From positions 248,001-312,000 of the forward strand of contig NZ_MZNT01000008.1 in assembly GCF_002042965.1 (NCBI RefSeq): DNA of 64,000 bases, in the 5' to 3' direction. The stretch comes from Paenibacillus sp. 32352. Lineage in GTDB: Bacteria; Bacillota; Bacilli; Paenibacillales; NBRC-103111. Numbering within the stretch: position 1 is the first letter of the stretch; each line of letters opens with the position of its first letter. The position numbers and the translations under genes were made by a program. The notes below the pieces were generated by a model. That model saw nothing but the letters and a program-made list of their open reading frames with translations. It searched no databases and was not told where the DNA came from. Positions 17,356 to 25,920 of the stretch are shown in pieces.

Positions 17356-18366
17356 ATGAACACAAACAAAATAGGCAACTTTGTAACGCAGAACGCGATC
17401 TACATGGTCCTGATCGTTCTCGTTATCGGGATTGCGATATCCGACCCCAGGTTCCTGTCCATAGATATATTGCGCGATATTTTGCTGCAAAATTCAACCA
17501 GAGCCATTATTGCTCTCGGCATGGCGTTTATTCTGATTACCGGAGGCACCGACCTTTCAGCTGGCCGTGTCGTAGGCTTAACCGCTGTGCTGTCCGCCTC
17601 CATGCTGCAAATGTCGGATTATCCGCGCCGGTTTTTTCCGGATATGCCGGACTTGCCGTTATGGGCTCCTATCGTTATAGGGATTCTTGCCGGCCTTATA
17701 GTCGGCCTGCTTAACGGCTGGATCGTCTCCAGGCTTAGCGTTCCGCCGTTTATCGCCACTCTGGGAACGATGGTCATCGTGTACGGGGCTAACTCGATCT
17801 ACTTCGATTTGAAGCCCAACGAATCGCAGCCTATTGCCGGTCTGCGAAAAGATTTTACGAATATCGGGACCGGTTTTTTCGGTTCAGGCGGCTCTTATTC
17901 CATTCCTTATATCGTCATTATTGCCATTATTGTGGCCTTAATCGTCTGGGTCGTGTTTAACAAGACGCGGCTCGGCAAAAATATGTACGCTATCGGCGGC
18001 AACATTCAGGCTGCCACAGTATCAGGGATCAATGTGAAACGGAACCTGCTCTACATTTATGCTTTTGCCGGCGCTCTCTACGGTCTGGGCGGGGTATTGG
18101 AAGCGGCAAGAACCGGCGGCGCGACGAATAACTACGGTAATATGTATGAGCTCGATGCCATAGCGGCTTGCGTGGTCGGCGGAGTATCGACAGCGGGCGG
18201 GATCGGCACGGTGCCCGGGGTACTGGTCGGCGTCTTGATCTTCGGGGTTATCAACTATGGCCTTACTTTTATCGGCGTAAGCCCGTATTGGCAGCTGATT
18301 ATTAAAGGGTTGATCATTGTTGCGGCCGTCGCTTTCGATATCCGCAAATATTTGGCGAAAAAATAA
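17356..18366 (+). CDS. mglC: Galactose/methyl-galactoside ABC transporter permease
   Basis: 336-aa polytopic membrane protein of the BPD_transp_2 family, with about ten predicted helices. The conserved GMAFILITGGTDLSAGRVVGL segment, the LIVGLLNGWIVSRLSVPPFIATLGTM block, and GALYGLGGVLEAARTGGA plus CVVGGVSTAGGIGTVPGVLVGV near the C terminus are typical of MglC/RbsC. It forms the homodimeric pore driven by MglA. ATG 17356 follows AGGAGGATCAAC. Third and last gene of mglBAC; a terminator follows at 18422. Confidence 0.95.
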   Translation: MNTNKIGNFVTQNAIYMVLIVLVIGIAISDPRFLSIDILRDILLQNSTRAIIALGMAFILITGGTDLSAGRVVGLTAVLSASMLQMSDYPRRFFPDMPDLPLWAPIVIGILAGLIVGLLNGWIVSRLSVPPFIATLGTMVIVYGANSIYFDLKPNESQPIAGLRKDFTNIGTGFFGSGGSYSIPYIVIIAIIVALIVWVVFNKTRLGKNMYAIGGNIQAATVSGINVKRNLLYIYAFAGALYGLGGVLEAARTGGATNNYGNMYELDAIAACVVGGVSTAGGIGTVPGVLVGVLIFGVINYGLTFIGVSPYWQLIIKGLIIVAAVAFDIRKYLAKK

Positions 18367-18421
18367 GCAAGGCAACTCCCAAATACCATATTTCTCAAAA
18401 CTACAGGGTTCTCAATCCTCT

Positions 18422-18459
18422 GCCGTATAGCCAGCTTGGGCTATGCGGCTATTTCTTTT
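18422..18459 (+). terminator. Rho-independent terminator of mglBAC
   Basis: GCCGTATAGCC (18422-18432) / GGCTATGCGGC (18439-18449), 11-bp stem with one G-U and a 6-nt loop, followed by TATTTCTTTT. Confidence 0.88.
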
Positions 18460-18547
18460 GGTTAGCACCTCTTTTTACATTGGACAGAAGCGGGAGGTCA
18501 TGAGACAATCTAGGTACTTTCATCAATAAGGGCGGGATTTAAGTGCT

Positions 18548-19492
18548 ATGGAGAATACGGAACAGAAGTTGAAATCGTACTTATATACGTACGTTTGTCA
18601 TGAGGACGAGGTGCCTCTGTGCTTGCTGGAGCTTCGGGCTTTATTCGGGAGCAACCCGGAGCACGACGGATTTATAGTAAGCGACCGCGGCATTGATGCA
18701 AGCCGAAGCCCGTTTATCAAGCAGCGCGTGGAGATCCATATCCAAGGCGGCAGCCTGGATGAAATTGCGCGAGGAGTCGAAGCCATTCAACTGAACGGGG
18801 AGACGTTCAAGGTGGTCTTCGTCGAAGCGGCAGATGCACTGGATTATGACGCCCGGCGGGCTGTAGAAAGACGGATCGGCTCTCATATTCACGGCCGGGC
18901 CGAGATGCGTAAGCCTGAACGGATCTTCGGCATAGCTTATACCGGAGATCAGTGGGTGTTCGGCCCCTGCGCCAAGAATGAGGCACTATGGCTCCGGCAC
19001 AACCAAAAGCCGCAGAACTATTCAACCGCTTTAAGCACGCGTGTAGCGCGCGCGATTGCTAATATTGCCGTTCCTTGTCCGGAAGGAATACGGGCGATCG
19101 ACCCCTGCTGCGGAATTGGTACGGTGCTAATTGAAGCTTTATCCATGGGGATAGATATGACCGGCCGGGATTTGAACCCGCTTGCCGTAAAAGGAGCCCG
19201 ATTGAATTTGGCGCATTTCGGTTTTCCGGATGTGGTGGCGATTGATGATATTCGAACGGTACCGGGACACTACGATGCGCTTGTCCTCGATTTGCCTTAT
19301 AACCTATGCTCGGTTCTCCCGGCAGAGGAACAGCTGGAGATGCTGCAAAGCGCGCGAAGGCTGGCCGACAGAGCGGTGATTATTGCTACGGAGGTTATTG
19401 ATGAGCCTGTGGAACAAGCAGGCTTCCGCATTATCGACCGCTGCGAGGTGAAAAAAGGAGCCTTTGTTCGACATGTCCTTGTTGCTGTCTGA
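18548..19492 (+). CDS. TRM11-family SAM-dependent RNA/DNA methyltransferase
   Basis: 314-aa protein. The C-terminal half is a Rossmann-fold methylase of the UPF0020/TRM11 type: motif I IDPCCGIGTVLIEAL (residues about 180-194), a GRDLNPLAVKGARLNL acidic loop, and the catalytic DLPYNLCS in place of N/DPPY. The N-terminal half is a THUMP-like or RNA-binding region that carries EIHIQGGSLDEIARG. Members methylate guanosine in tRNA or rRNA, but the exact substrate here is not determinable. ATG 18548. Single gene between the mgl terminator and a TspO-like gene. Confidence 0.82.
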   Translation: MENTEQKLKSYLYTYVCHEDEVPLCLLELRALFGSNPEHDGFIVSDRGIDASRSPFIKQRVEIHIQGGSLDEIARGVEAIQLNGETFKVVFVEAADALDYDARRAVERRIGSHIHGRAEMRKPERIFGIAYTGDQWVFGPCAKNEALWLRHNQKPQNYSTALSTRVARAIANIAVPCPEGIRAIDPCCGIGTVLIEALSMGIDMTGRDLNPLAVKGARLNLAHFGFPDVVAIDDIRTVPGHYDALVLDLPYNLCSVLPAEEQLEMLQSARRLADRAVIIATEVIDEPVEQAGFRIIDRCEVKKGAFVRHVLVAV

Positions 19493-19721
19493 GTCCAGCT
19501 AAGCTAATAAAAGCCCCGCTTAATAAAGCGAAAGCCATAATGAGCAAGCCTCTGGCATGGAGATTTATTCTTCGTCGCCGGGGGCTTTGTTGTTTTTTGG
19601 CCTCTGGCATGTTCTCCAACAAAGCCTCATACACATGGTAATAGGCAGCTAGTCCTATAGAGCAAGATTTGACAGCGCTTTCTAATGTTAAAATCCGGAA
19701 CATATAAGGAGGAAATGTTCG
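19493..19721. other. Intergenic region with imperfect long hairpin
   Basis: AAAGCCCC (from about 19509) pairs with GGGGGCTTT (about 19580-19588), followed by GTTGTTTTTT, giving a loose terminator for the methylase gene. Inside, GCCTCTGGCATG occurs twice (about 19548 and 19600). A minus-strand open frame across this region shows no gene-like features. Confidence 0.5.
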
Positions 19722-20531
19722 ATGTTCGAGATCTTGCTTCGCTGGTATAATGTGGCGGCTTTGTTCGCGGTGCTGGCAGTGAACCGGTTTGCTGAAACAG
19801 AGCCGGTCAAAGGAATGACGACGGGGGAAATATCCGCGATGTTTCCCGTCCAAATCACGCCGGCCCCGTATGCTTTTGCTATTTGGGGGCTTATTTATGC
19901 GCTGCTGCTTGGCTTCGTAATCGTGCAATTTTTACCGTCAAAGCGGGGGCGTCATGAGCTTCGTTCCATCGGACCGTGGTTCGGCGTAACCTGTGTTTTC
20001 AACATTGCCTGGCTTCTGCTGTGGCAAAGTCTTAACATCACTTCCTCCTTGTTTGCTATGCTGGGGCTTCTTCTATCCCTGGCCGTCATCTATGCCAATA
20101 CCCGCCCTCACGGCTGGTCGGAGGATCAGGCTGTCCGCTGGTGGCTTCAAGTTCCTTTCAGCCTCTATTTCGGATGGGTTACTGCAGCCGCTATAGTGAA
20201 CACGGCCGTTGTATTTTATGCAAACGGCTGGGACGGCTTCGGATGGCCGGAAACCTTCTGGACGGTGCTGATGATTCTCATCGTTTCACTGCTCAGTTTG
20301 TTGATCGGATTTCTCCGCAAGGATCCATTTTATATGCTGGCTACGGTATGGGCGTTAGTCGCTATCGGCGCGGCCAACCAGGGGAACGGGACCTTGGGCT
20401 ATATGGCCTGGGGGGCTGCCGGGCTGCTGTTCGCCTATGCTGTGCTGTTGATCTTTGCCAACGGCTGGCTGAATCGCAGGGGAAGGGACGAGATCGAAGA
20501 GGGCAGGGCTGGTCATTTTATCAGCGGTTAG
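19722..20531 (+). CDS. TspO/MBR-like tryptophan-rich membrane protein
   Basis: 269-aa integral membrane protein with about seven helices and many Trp residues. The segment ITPAPYAFAIWGLIYALLLGF near residue 45 and VPFSLYFGWVTAAAIVN near 142 match the TspO/MBR pattern (P.P.FA.IW..IY; P...Y..W...A...N). Canonical TspO proteins are about 160 aa with five helices and bind porphyrins; this longer type is a related family with unknown ligand. ATG 19722 follows AAGGAGGAAATG. No operon partner is obvious. Confidence 0.75.
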   Translation: MFEILLRWYNVAALFAVLAVNRFAETEPVKGMTTGEISAMFPVQITPAPYAFAIWGLIYALLLGFVIVQFLPSKRGRHELRSIGPWFGVTCVFNIAWLLLWQSLNITSSLFAMLGLLLSLAVIYANTRPHGWSEDQAVRWWLQVPFSLYFGWVTAAAIVNTAVVFYANGWDGFGWPETFWTVLMILIVSLLSLLIGFLRKDPFYMLATVWALVAIGAANQGNGTLGYMAWGAAGLLFAYAVLLIFANGWLNRRGRDEIEEGRAGHFISG

Positions 20532-20558
20532 GAACGGGGTGAGCTGATAGATATCGGC

Positions 20559-20645
20559 ATGAGCTCAATAAGAAAAACCAAGGGTTGGGGAAAAGGCGGA
20601 ACGTCCGAAGAGGAATCTTCCGGCAAATGGTGGAATATGTACTGA
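20559..20645 (+). CDS. Possible 28-aa Trp/Gly-rich peptide
   Basis: ATG 20559 opens a 28-codon frame that begins MSSIRKTKGWGKGG and ends SGKWWNMY. The only ribosome-site-like sequence (GGGGTGAG) is too far upstream, so translation is doubtful. No family recognised. Confidence 0.25.
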   Translation: MSSIRKTKGWGKGGTSEEESSGKWWNMY

Positions 20646-20683
20646 ATAATAACAGGTCATGACGATCGTTTGGAGTGTTTTAG

Positions 20684-22648
20684 ATGCCGGATTGGTCCTA
20701 TCAAACATTATTCCGCCCCGCACTGTTCCGTCTGCCTTCCCGGATCGCGCGTGATTTTACCCTGAATGCCATGGGAGCGTTGAGCCGTCTTCCCGGCGGC
20801 AGTCTCGTCATTCGCACCCTGGGTCATATGGAGTCAGCACCTATGCTCGAAAGCAAGCTGGCAGGCGTGCGTATAACGTATCCTGTCGGATTGTCCGGCA
20901 GCTTGGACCCTCGTGGTGTCGCCCATAGAGCGATCGCTCAATTCGGTATCGGCTTTATTGAGATAGGTCCGGTAACACTGGAGCCTGTAGAGAGCGATCG
21001 GCCCATTGAGCGGGATATCGAGAAGGAAGCGATTATTTACCCGCCTGATCCCGTCAATGCCGGGCTGGAGGAAACCGTTCGGCGGCTGAAGCATAAGCAG
21101 GGGCATTCGCTGCCGCTTATGATCAGAACGAGCAGCAGGAGGGGACGGGAATGGAAGGAAGCGCTCCAGGAGCAGAGGCAGCTCATGGACGCTCTGCGGC
21201 CCTATGCGGCCGCATTTTATGTGGATTCTCTGGATGAGCGGTGGACGATAGAAGAAACGCTACATCATCTTGAAGCGATGGCTCAAGCCGAGGCGGGAGG
21301 AGCCGGGCGAGGCGGCAGCGGGTCCAGACCGATACTGCTGTATATTCCGCTCGATTATCCGCTGGAGCGGCTGGCTGAGCTGCTGAAGCGAGTACGAATG
21401 GAGCATTGGGCGGGCTTCGTGATCGGTGAAAGGCAAATGACGGAAGAGGGCGCCGTCGTAGGCCGGGCGGGAAAGGAGCCGGGTCTCCATAAAATCCGTC
21501 TGATACGGAAGCTTTGCGGTGACGAGATCCCCATCGTGGCGAGCGGCGGCGTTCATGAGCCGCAGGACGCTCTGGATTTGATGCAGGCCGGCGCCCGTTA
21601 TGTACAGCTTCATAGCGGTCTTGTATATGCCGGTCCAGGGCTCCCCAAACGCATTAATGAGGCCGTCATCTATGAACGGTTCCGTAATAAGGAGCATGAG
21701 GATCTAACGGAAAGCGCCGAACCGTCTTTCTGGTATAACTGGGGCTGGATGTGCCTGTTAGGTGCCGGAATGATCGTTGGGGGAATCTTGGCCTGGCTCA
21801 TAGCGGCCAGCACGGTCATGCTGCCCTATGACGTCCAGTTCTTGGGCATGGACACGCTGACGATCCGGCAAATGAATCCGCTGCTGCTTCGCTTTATGTC
21901 TCATGACAGGGTGACCTTGGCAGGCACGATGATCTCCATCGGCATCTTGTATTTTCAGTTTGCTTATTACGGCCTGCGTCAAGGGCTTCATTGGGTCAAG
22001 ACGGCACTGATGACGTCATGTATCGTCGGGTTCAGCAGCTTTTTTCTTTATTTGGGCTACGGTTATTTCGATCCTCTGCATGCTCTGGCCGGGGCGGTGC
22101 TGCTGCCCATGTTCATTCTGTCCATGAGAGGCAGGGCGGATAACCCTTCCGTTGAACCGCCCAATCTTTACAACGACCGCTTATGGAAGAGAGCGCAATG
22201 GGGACAGCTCATGATGGTCATGCTCGGTTTCTCGTTGGCCATCGGAGGGGGAGTCATATCTTGGATAGGGATCACCCGGGTGTTCGTCCCCGAGGATTTA
22301 CAATATTTATGCGCGACCCCGGCGATGCTGAATGAAATTAACGACCGGTTGATCCCTTTGATCGCCCATGACCGGGCAGGCTTCGGGGGAGCTTTGTTCT
22401 CCGACGCTATTGCGCTGTTGGCTGCCGCGCTGTGGGGAGTAAGCCAAGGACGCCGTTGGCTGTGGTGGACGTTCTTGATCGGAGGGTTTCCCGGTTTTTT
22501 GGCCGGCTTCAGCGTTCATTGGGCTATCGGATATACCGATTTTATCCACTTGCTGCCTGCTTATTTTGCCGCTGCCTTGTATATAGCGGGGCTTATTCTG
22601 CTCTACCCGTATTTAATGCATCGAAGGACCGATACGAAAAATCAATAG
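20684..22648 (+). CDS. Dihydroorotate-dehydrogenase-like domain fused to a polytopic membrane domain
   Basis: 654-aa protein. Residues about 1-340 resemble class 2 dihydroorotate dehydrogenase: the N-terminal PDWSYQTLFRPALFRLP, FGIGFIEIGPVTLEP, and the FMN-phosphate region VASGGVHEPQDALDLMQAGARYVQLHSGLVYAGPGL are recognisable. The catalytic NVSSPNT loop is not present; the equivalent place reads LMIRTSSRRGREWKEAL, so orotate synthesis is doubtful. Residues about 355-645 contain eight or so membrane helices in two similar halves (GWMCLLGAGMIVGG and WGQLMMVMLGFSLAIGG). Each half is followed by a PYDVQFLG/PEDLQYLC and an MNPLLLRFMSHDR/LNEINDRLIPLIAHDR motif, so the membrane part is an internal duplication. 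Start ATG 20684 after TGGAGTG. Confidence 0.75.
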   Translation: MPDWSYQTLFRPALFRLPSRIARDFTLNAMGALSRLPGGSLVIRTLGHMESAPMLESKLAGVRITYPVGLSGSLDPRGVAHRAIAQFGIGFIEIGPVTLEPVESDRPIERDIEKEAIIYPPDPVNAGLEETVRRLKHKQGHSLPLMIRTSSRRGREWKEALQEQRQLMDALRPYAAAFYVDSLDERWTIEETLHHLEAMAQAEAGGAGRGGSGSRPILLYIPLDYPLERLAELLKRVRMEHWAGFVIGERQMTEEGAVVGRAGKEPGLHKIRLIRKLCGDEIPIVASGGVHEPQDALDLMQAGARYVQLHSGLVYAGPGLPKRINEAVIYERFRNKEHEDLTESAEPSFWYNWGWMCLLGAGMIVGGILAWLIAASTVMLPYDVQFLGMDTLTIRQMNPLLLRFMSHDRVTLAGTMISIGILYFQFAYYGLRQGLHWVKTALMTSCIVGFSSFFLYLGYGYFDPLHALAGAVLLPMFILSMRGRADNPSVEPPNLYNDRLWKRAQWGQLMMVMLGFSLAIGGGVISWIGITRVFVPEDLQYLCATPAMLNEINDRLIPLIAHDRAGFGGALFSDAIALLAAALWGVSQGRRWLWWTFLIGGFPGFLAGFSVHWAIGYTDFIHLLPAYFAAALYIAGLILLYPYLMHRRTDTKNQ

Positions 22649-22688
22649 AAAGAATTAATATAATCAATAAATATTTTTTATCTAAAGG

Positions 22689-22718
22689 TTGACAAAGTTT
22701 ACCTGCGGCGTTTATCAT
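22689..22718 (+). promoter_or_regulatory. Sigma-A promoter of the rtcB leader
   Basis: TTGACA at 22689-22694 and TATCAT at 22713-22718 with an 18-bp spacer. It drives the leader peptide at 22748 and, past the hairpin at 22922, the rtcB operon. Confidence 0.7.
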
Positions 22719-22740
22719 AACCGTATCTTGAATGTGAAAG

Positions 22741-22819
22741 GAGGCCAATGATCATGATCCGACTGAACAGACTGAGATTGCACATACAACCGAATAATTC
22801 AATGGATTCCATTGGCCTC
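22741..22819 (+). promoter_or_regulatory. Leader RNA element sequestering a ribosome site
   Basis: GAGGCCAATG (22741-22750) contains the Shine-Dalgarno core and start codon of a small ORF and is perfectly complementary to CATTGGCCTC (22810-22819). An alternative hairpin AATGG-att-CCATT at 22801-22813 would compete with it. The layout suggests a conformational switch upstream of rtcB. Confidence 0.55.
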
Positions 22820-22873
22820 TACGGGCCTGCTGCAAGCGGATATTTCCGGCCTAATCCGGCACATGAAGTGTGA
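22748..22873 (+). CDS. Leader peptide upstream of rtcB, 41 aa
   Basis: ATG 22748 follows AAAGGAGG at close spacing (3 nt; ATG 22754 is 9 nt away and may be the real start). The 41-codon frame begins MIMIRLNRLRLHI and ends FRPNPAHEV. No family recognised. It lies between a good promoter and a terminator-like hairpin, with rtcB downstream, which is the position of a regulatory leader ORF. Its own start is inside the 10-bp stem described for 22741-22819. Confidence 0.5.
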   Translation: MIMIRLNRLRLHIQPNNSMDSIGLYGPAASGYFRPNPAHEV

Positions 22874-22921
22874 CCGGATGGCTTCGGCAAAGGTACAACC
22901 GCATATGCGCGAATGAATAAT

Positions 22922-22960
22922 GAACCGTAGGCATTGGTGGAGCCTGCGGTTTTTTTGTTG
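22922..22960 (+). terminator. Terminator/attenuator upstream of rtcB
   Basis: AACCGTAGGC / GCCTGCGGTT, a 10-bp stem with one G-U and a 9-nt loop, followed by TTTTTTTG. It lies between the leader ORF and rtcB; no second strong promoter is seen before 23033, so read-through may be regulated. Confidence 0.85.
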
Positions 22961-23032
22961 TTTCAAAAAAAAGGATTGTATCATTTTCATTTTCATTTTC
23001 AAGAACGCAAAGAGAGAAAGGATAAATAAATC

Positions 23033-24466
23033 ATGGGAACCAATCAACAAACAGATTCATTTTACAGGCAGGTACAGCTCCCTGCGGGCCATTTGCATGT
23101 GTATGCCGGGGAGCAGCTGTTCGCCGGACTGGATTACAAGGTATTCGATATGGCGAATAACAATTTGCAAATTCCGAACACGATGTATATGAGCTATACG
23201 CCGGATGTACATGTTGGCGTTGGCACCTGCATCGGAACCACGGCGATATGGGATACGAGGAACGGGTATGTATCCCCGTCGATTGTCGGCAGCGATATCG
23301 GCTGCGGGATGCGCCTGCATTTGACCAATCTGCATCGTGACGAGCTTCGCGATGTGAAGCTGCGCCGCAAGCTGGTCAAAGCGATCGAACGGCATCTGCC
23401 GGTCGAAGAGCAGTCGCGCGGGCATTTCTCCGATATTCGGCTTGAGCACGTCATCCGCAAGGGATTGTTCGGCCTGCCGAAGAAATACGTGCCGGACGCT
23501 TACACGCCCCGCAAGGCGACCTCGCTTGAGCGGATCGAGTGCGGCAAGTTCGGCTTCGACGAGTCGTATCTGGAGCGGCTGCCGGAGATGGTATGGCACC
23601 GCTCGCACCGGCAGCTGGGAACGCTGGGCAACGGGAACCATTTTGCCGAGGTGCAGGCGATTGAGATCGCTGAGGAGCATCGCGAGGTGGCGGAGCAGTG
23701 GGGATTATCCGACGGCCAGGTGGTCATCATGATCCATTCAGGGTCCAGGGCTTGGGGCGGAGCCGTCAACCAATACTGCAGCAGCGAAATGCTGAAAGCG
23801 ATGCGCCGCAGCGGACTCGGGACTTCCGATCCGAAGCTGATGTTTGCTCCGCTGGAGAGCGAAAGCGCGCAGGCCTATGTCCACCTGATGTACTCCGCCT
23901 TGAATTATGCGGTAGTCAACCGGCATTTGATTGCGTACGGAATACGAGAGGCGGGCAAGGAAGTGTTCGGCCCGAAATTTGAAATGAGTACGCTGTATGA
24001 TTTAATGCATAACTATGCCTGGGAGGAGAAGCACGATGGCCGTTCGCTTTTCGTCCATCGCAAAGGCGCTACCCGGGCGCTTCCGCCCGAGCATCCCGAC
24101 AATCCGGCTCCGTACCGGGAGACGGGACATCCTGCGCTCATCCCGGGGTCCATGGGGACGGCCTCTTATATTATGGTCGGCAGGCCGGAGGGCAAGCGCA
24201 ATTATTACTCGATCTGCCACGGCGCTGGACGCATCCGTTCCCGCAGCGCGACGAAGCGGCTGGTGACGCTGGATCAGTTCGAATCCTCGCTGCGTGTCGG
24301 TCACGATGATGAAATCGTCGTGAATCAGCGGATGCTGGAATCGATTATTGATGAGTCGCCTCAAGCTTATAAGGACGTCGACCAAATCATCGACAGCGTC
24401 GTAGGGGCGGAATTGGCCTCTGTTGTCGCCAAATGCAAGCCGCTCGCCGCCGTGAAAGGGGTGTAG
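23033..24466 (+). CDS. rtcB: RNA-splicing ligase RtcB
   Basis: 477-aa RNA ligase joining 2',3'-cyclic-phosphate (or 3'-phosphate) and 5'-OH RNA ends using GTP and Mn2+. Metal and catalytic residues are visible: Cys91 in GSDIGCGM, GTLGNGNHF, IHSGSRAWG, DLMHNYAWEE, HRKGATRA, IPGSMGTASY, and the guanylylated His396 in CHGAGR. Length is in the normal 400-480 range. ATG 23033 follows AGAAAGGATAAATAAATC. The AAA ATPase gene begins 2 bp after the stop, so the two are translationally coupled. No archease or RtcA gene is visible; the ATPase may serve as the accessory factor (inference). Confidence 0.95.
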   Translation: MGTNQQTDSFYRQVQLPAGHLHVYAGEQLFAGLDYKVFDMANNNLQIPNTMYMSYTPDVHVGVGTCIGTTAIWDTRNGYVSPSIVGSDIGCGMRLHLTNLHRDELRDVKLRRKLVKAIERHLPVEEQSRGHFSDIRLEHVIRKGLFGLPKKYVPDAYTPRKATSLERIECGKFGFDESYLERLPEMVWHRSHRQLGTLGNGNHFAEVQAIEIAEEHREVAEQWGLSDGQVVIMIHSGSRAWGGAVNQYCSSEMLKAMRRSGLGTSDPKLMFAPLESESAQAYVHLMYSALNYAVVNRHLIAYGIREAGKEVFGPKFEMSTLYDLMHNYAWEEKHDGRSLFVHRKGATRALPPEHPDNPAPYRETGHPALIPGSMGTASYIMVGRPEGKRNYYSICHGAGRIRSRSATKRLVTLDQFESSLRVGHDDEIVVNQRMLESIIDESPQAYKDVDQIIDSVVGAELASVVAKCKPLAAVKGV

Positions 24467-24468
24467 CC

Positions 24469-25848
24469 ATGATAAATCCAGGCAATAAAAGCAGCAGGCC
24501 TGAAGGGGCCGCCCTTTATTCGGAACGGCTGCGGGAGGCTGGACGCCGTACCCATGTCAACGAAAGTCATGGATGTTACATCATCCCTATCAGGGCGAGC
24601 GAGCCGCAGGAAATCCCGCAATATTTTGATACGGCGGTCGTAATCGAGCGCATCCAGCAGGAGCTGGAGTCCCGGTATGGGGCTGCTTTTCAGATGTATG
24701 TTCAGGATGATTACGGCAACGAGATATGGGATATGCTCGACGAGGACGTTCGTCAAGGAAGCGGGCAGGTGGAGCATGCGGCTGTCATTTACGACCGGGT
24801 CGAATCCAAGGCGTTCTCTTACCAGGGAGAGCTTGGGGATAACGCGGGTTACCGGATTTTTCCGGCCTCGCGCAACAATCTATTCGTCTATCCGTCCTAT
24901 GGGGTTGCCTTGGTCCGCATCCCCGTATTCCGCCCAAACGGGAGCTTTAGCGAGGAGTATGTATTCGCCGTAAACGATGACTGCTTAGGCCGGTTTCTTG
25001 GCTATATGCGCGAAAGGCAGAGGGAGAATGACCGCAAGCATGTGACGGTATTTACAGACAGCCGCAACGGCCTGGACCAGCATCGGGAGCCCGTTACCAG
25101 GAGTGTGAGCCGGGACGAGGTGATCATGAGCGAATCGCTGAAGCAGGATATTTACAGGTCGATCGATCAGTTTTTTGCGCAGGACCGGCAGTTTTTCCAA
25201 ACGTACCGGATTCCTTATAAACGGGGAATTTTATTGTACGGCAGGCCCGGCAACGGCAAGACGACTCTGGTCAAATCCATAGCGGGGAGCGTCAATGCTC
25301 CCGTAACCTACTGGCAGATTACGGAGCATACATGCAGCTATACGATTCAGGAAGCGTTCGAATCGGCCGTGAAGATGGCGCCGATGGTGCTTGTCATTGA
25401 GGATATCGATTCCATGCCGGAGCAGGCGCGGTCCTTTTTCCTGAATACATTGGATGGGGCTACCTCCAAGGAAGGCATCTTTCTTATCGGAACGACCAAT
25501 TACCCCGAGCGCATCGATCCGGCCCTGATGAACCGAGCGGGACGCTTTGACCGGGCTTACGAAATCAAGCTGCCGGATGAGCCGCTGAGAAGGCGTTATT
25601 TGGCGCAAAAGCAGCTATCGGCACTGATTGGCGAAGACGAGGCGGAGAAGGCCGTGCGTCTGACGGACGGCTTTACCTTCGCCCAGCTGAACGAGCTGTA
25701 CGTTTCGGCCGCGCTGGAGAAGCATTACGAGCCGGAAGTGAAGATCGAGGAGCTGATCCGGGGGATGAGGGCCGAGCTCAACAAGGAGAAGACCCAGCAT
25801 TGGCATACGACGCAGCCGGAGTCGAGAATGGGCTTCGTTGCCGGCTAA
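24469..25848 (+). CDS. AAA-family ATPase coupled to rtcB
   Basis: 459-aa cytoplasmic ATPase. Residues 1-220 are a family-specific N domain without recognised fold (VHVNESHGCYIIPI-like start, many aromatic residues). Residues about 225-400 are a classical AAA module: Walker A GRPGNGKTT (about 258), Walker B LVIEDID (about 308), sensor 1 GTTN and arginine-finger region NRAGRFDR, followed by an alpha-helical lid. Start ATG 24469 lies 2 bp after the rtcB stop and uses GAAAGGGG within rtcB. The genomic coupling suggests that it remodels RtcB or RtcB-RNA complexes. It resembles BCS1/CDC48-type AAA proteins in layout, but no partner domain is diagnostic. Confidence 0.85.
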   Translation: MINPGNKSSRPEGAALYSERLREAGRRTHVNESHGCYIIPIRASEPQEIPQYFDTAVVIERIQQELESRYGAAFQMYVQDDYGNEIWDMLDEDVRQGSGQVEHAAVIYDRVESKAFSYQGELGDNAGYRIFPASRNNLFVYPSYGVALVRIPVFRPNGSFSEEYVFAVNDDCLGRFLGYMRERQRENDRKHVTVFTDSRNGLDQHREPVTRSVSRDEVIMSESLKQDIYRSIDQFFAQDRQFFQTYRIPYKRGILLYGRPGNGKTTLVKSIAGSVNAPVTYWQITEHTCSYTIQEAFESAVKMAPMVLVIEDIDSMPEQARSFFLNTLDGATSKEGIFLIGTTNYPERIDPALMNRAGRFDRAYEIKLPDEPLRRRYLAQKQLSALIGEDEAEKAVRLTDGFTFAQLNELYVSAALEKHYEPEVKIEELIRGMRAELNKEKTQHWHTTQPESRMGFVAG

Positions 25849-25857
25849 TACCGCACT

Positions 25858-25908
25858 AAAAAAGCAAGAGCCGGAGAGACTGATCTTCCGGACTCTTGCT
25901 TTTTACTG
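25858..25908. terminator. Bidirectional terminator between convergent genes
   Basis: AAAAGCAAGAG...CTCTTGCTTTT long stem with inner CCGGA/TCCGG, flanked by A-run and T-run. It serves the rtcB-ATPase operon and nfrA on the opposite strand. Confidence 0.9.
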
Positions 25909-25920
25909 CAATAAGGCTTC

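Noticed and set aside
19431..19928. 165-codon minus-strand open frame across the 19493-19721 gap
   Set aside because: It runs antisense through the methylase end and the TspO-like start, with no ribosome site and atypical composition.
20684..22648. Simple annotation as dihydroorotate dehydrogenase (pyrD)
   Set aside because: The catalytic loop is absent and no pyrimidine genes are nearby.
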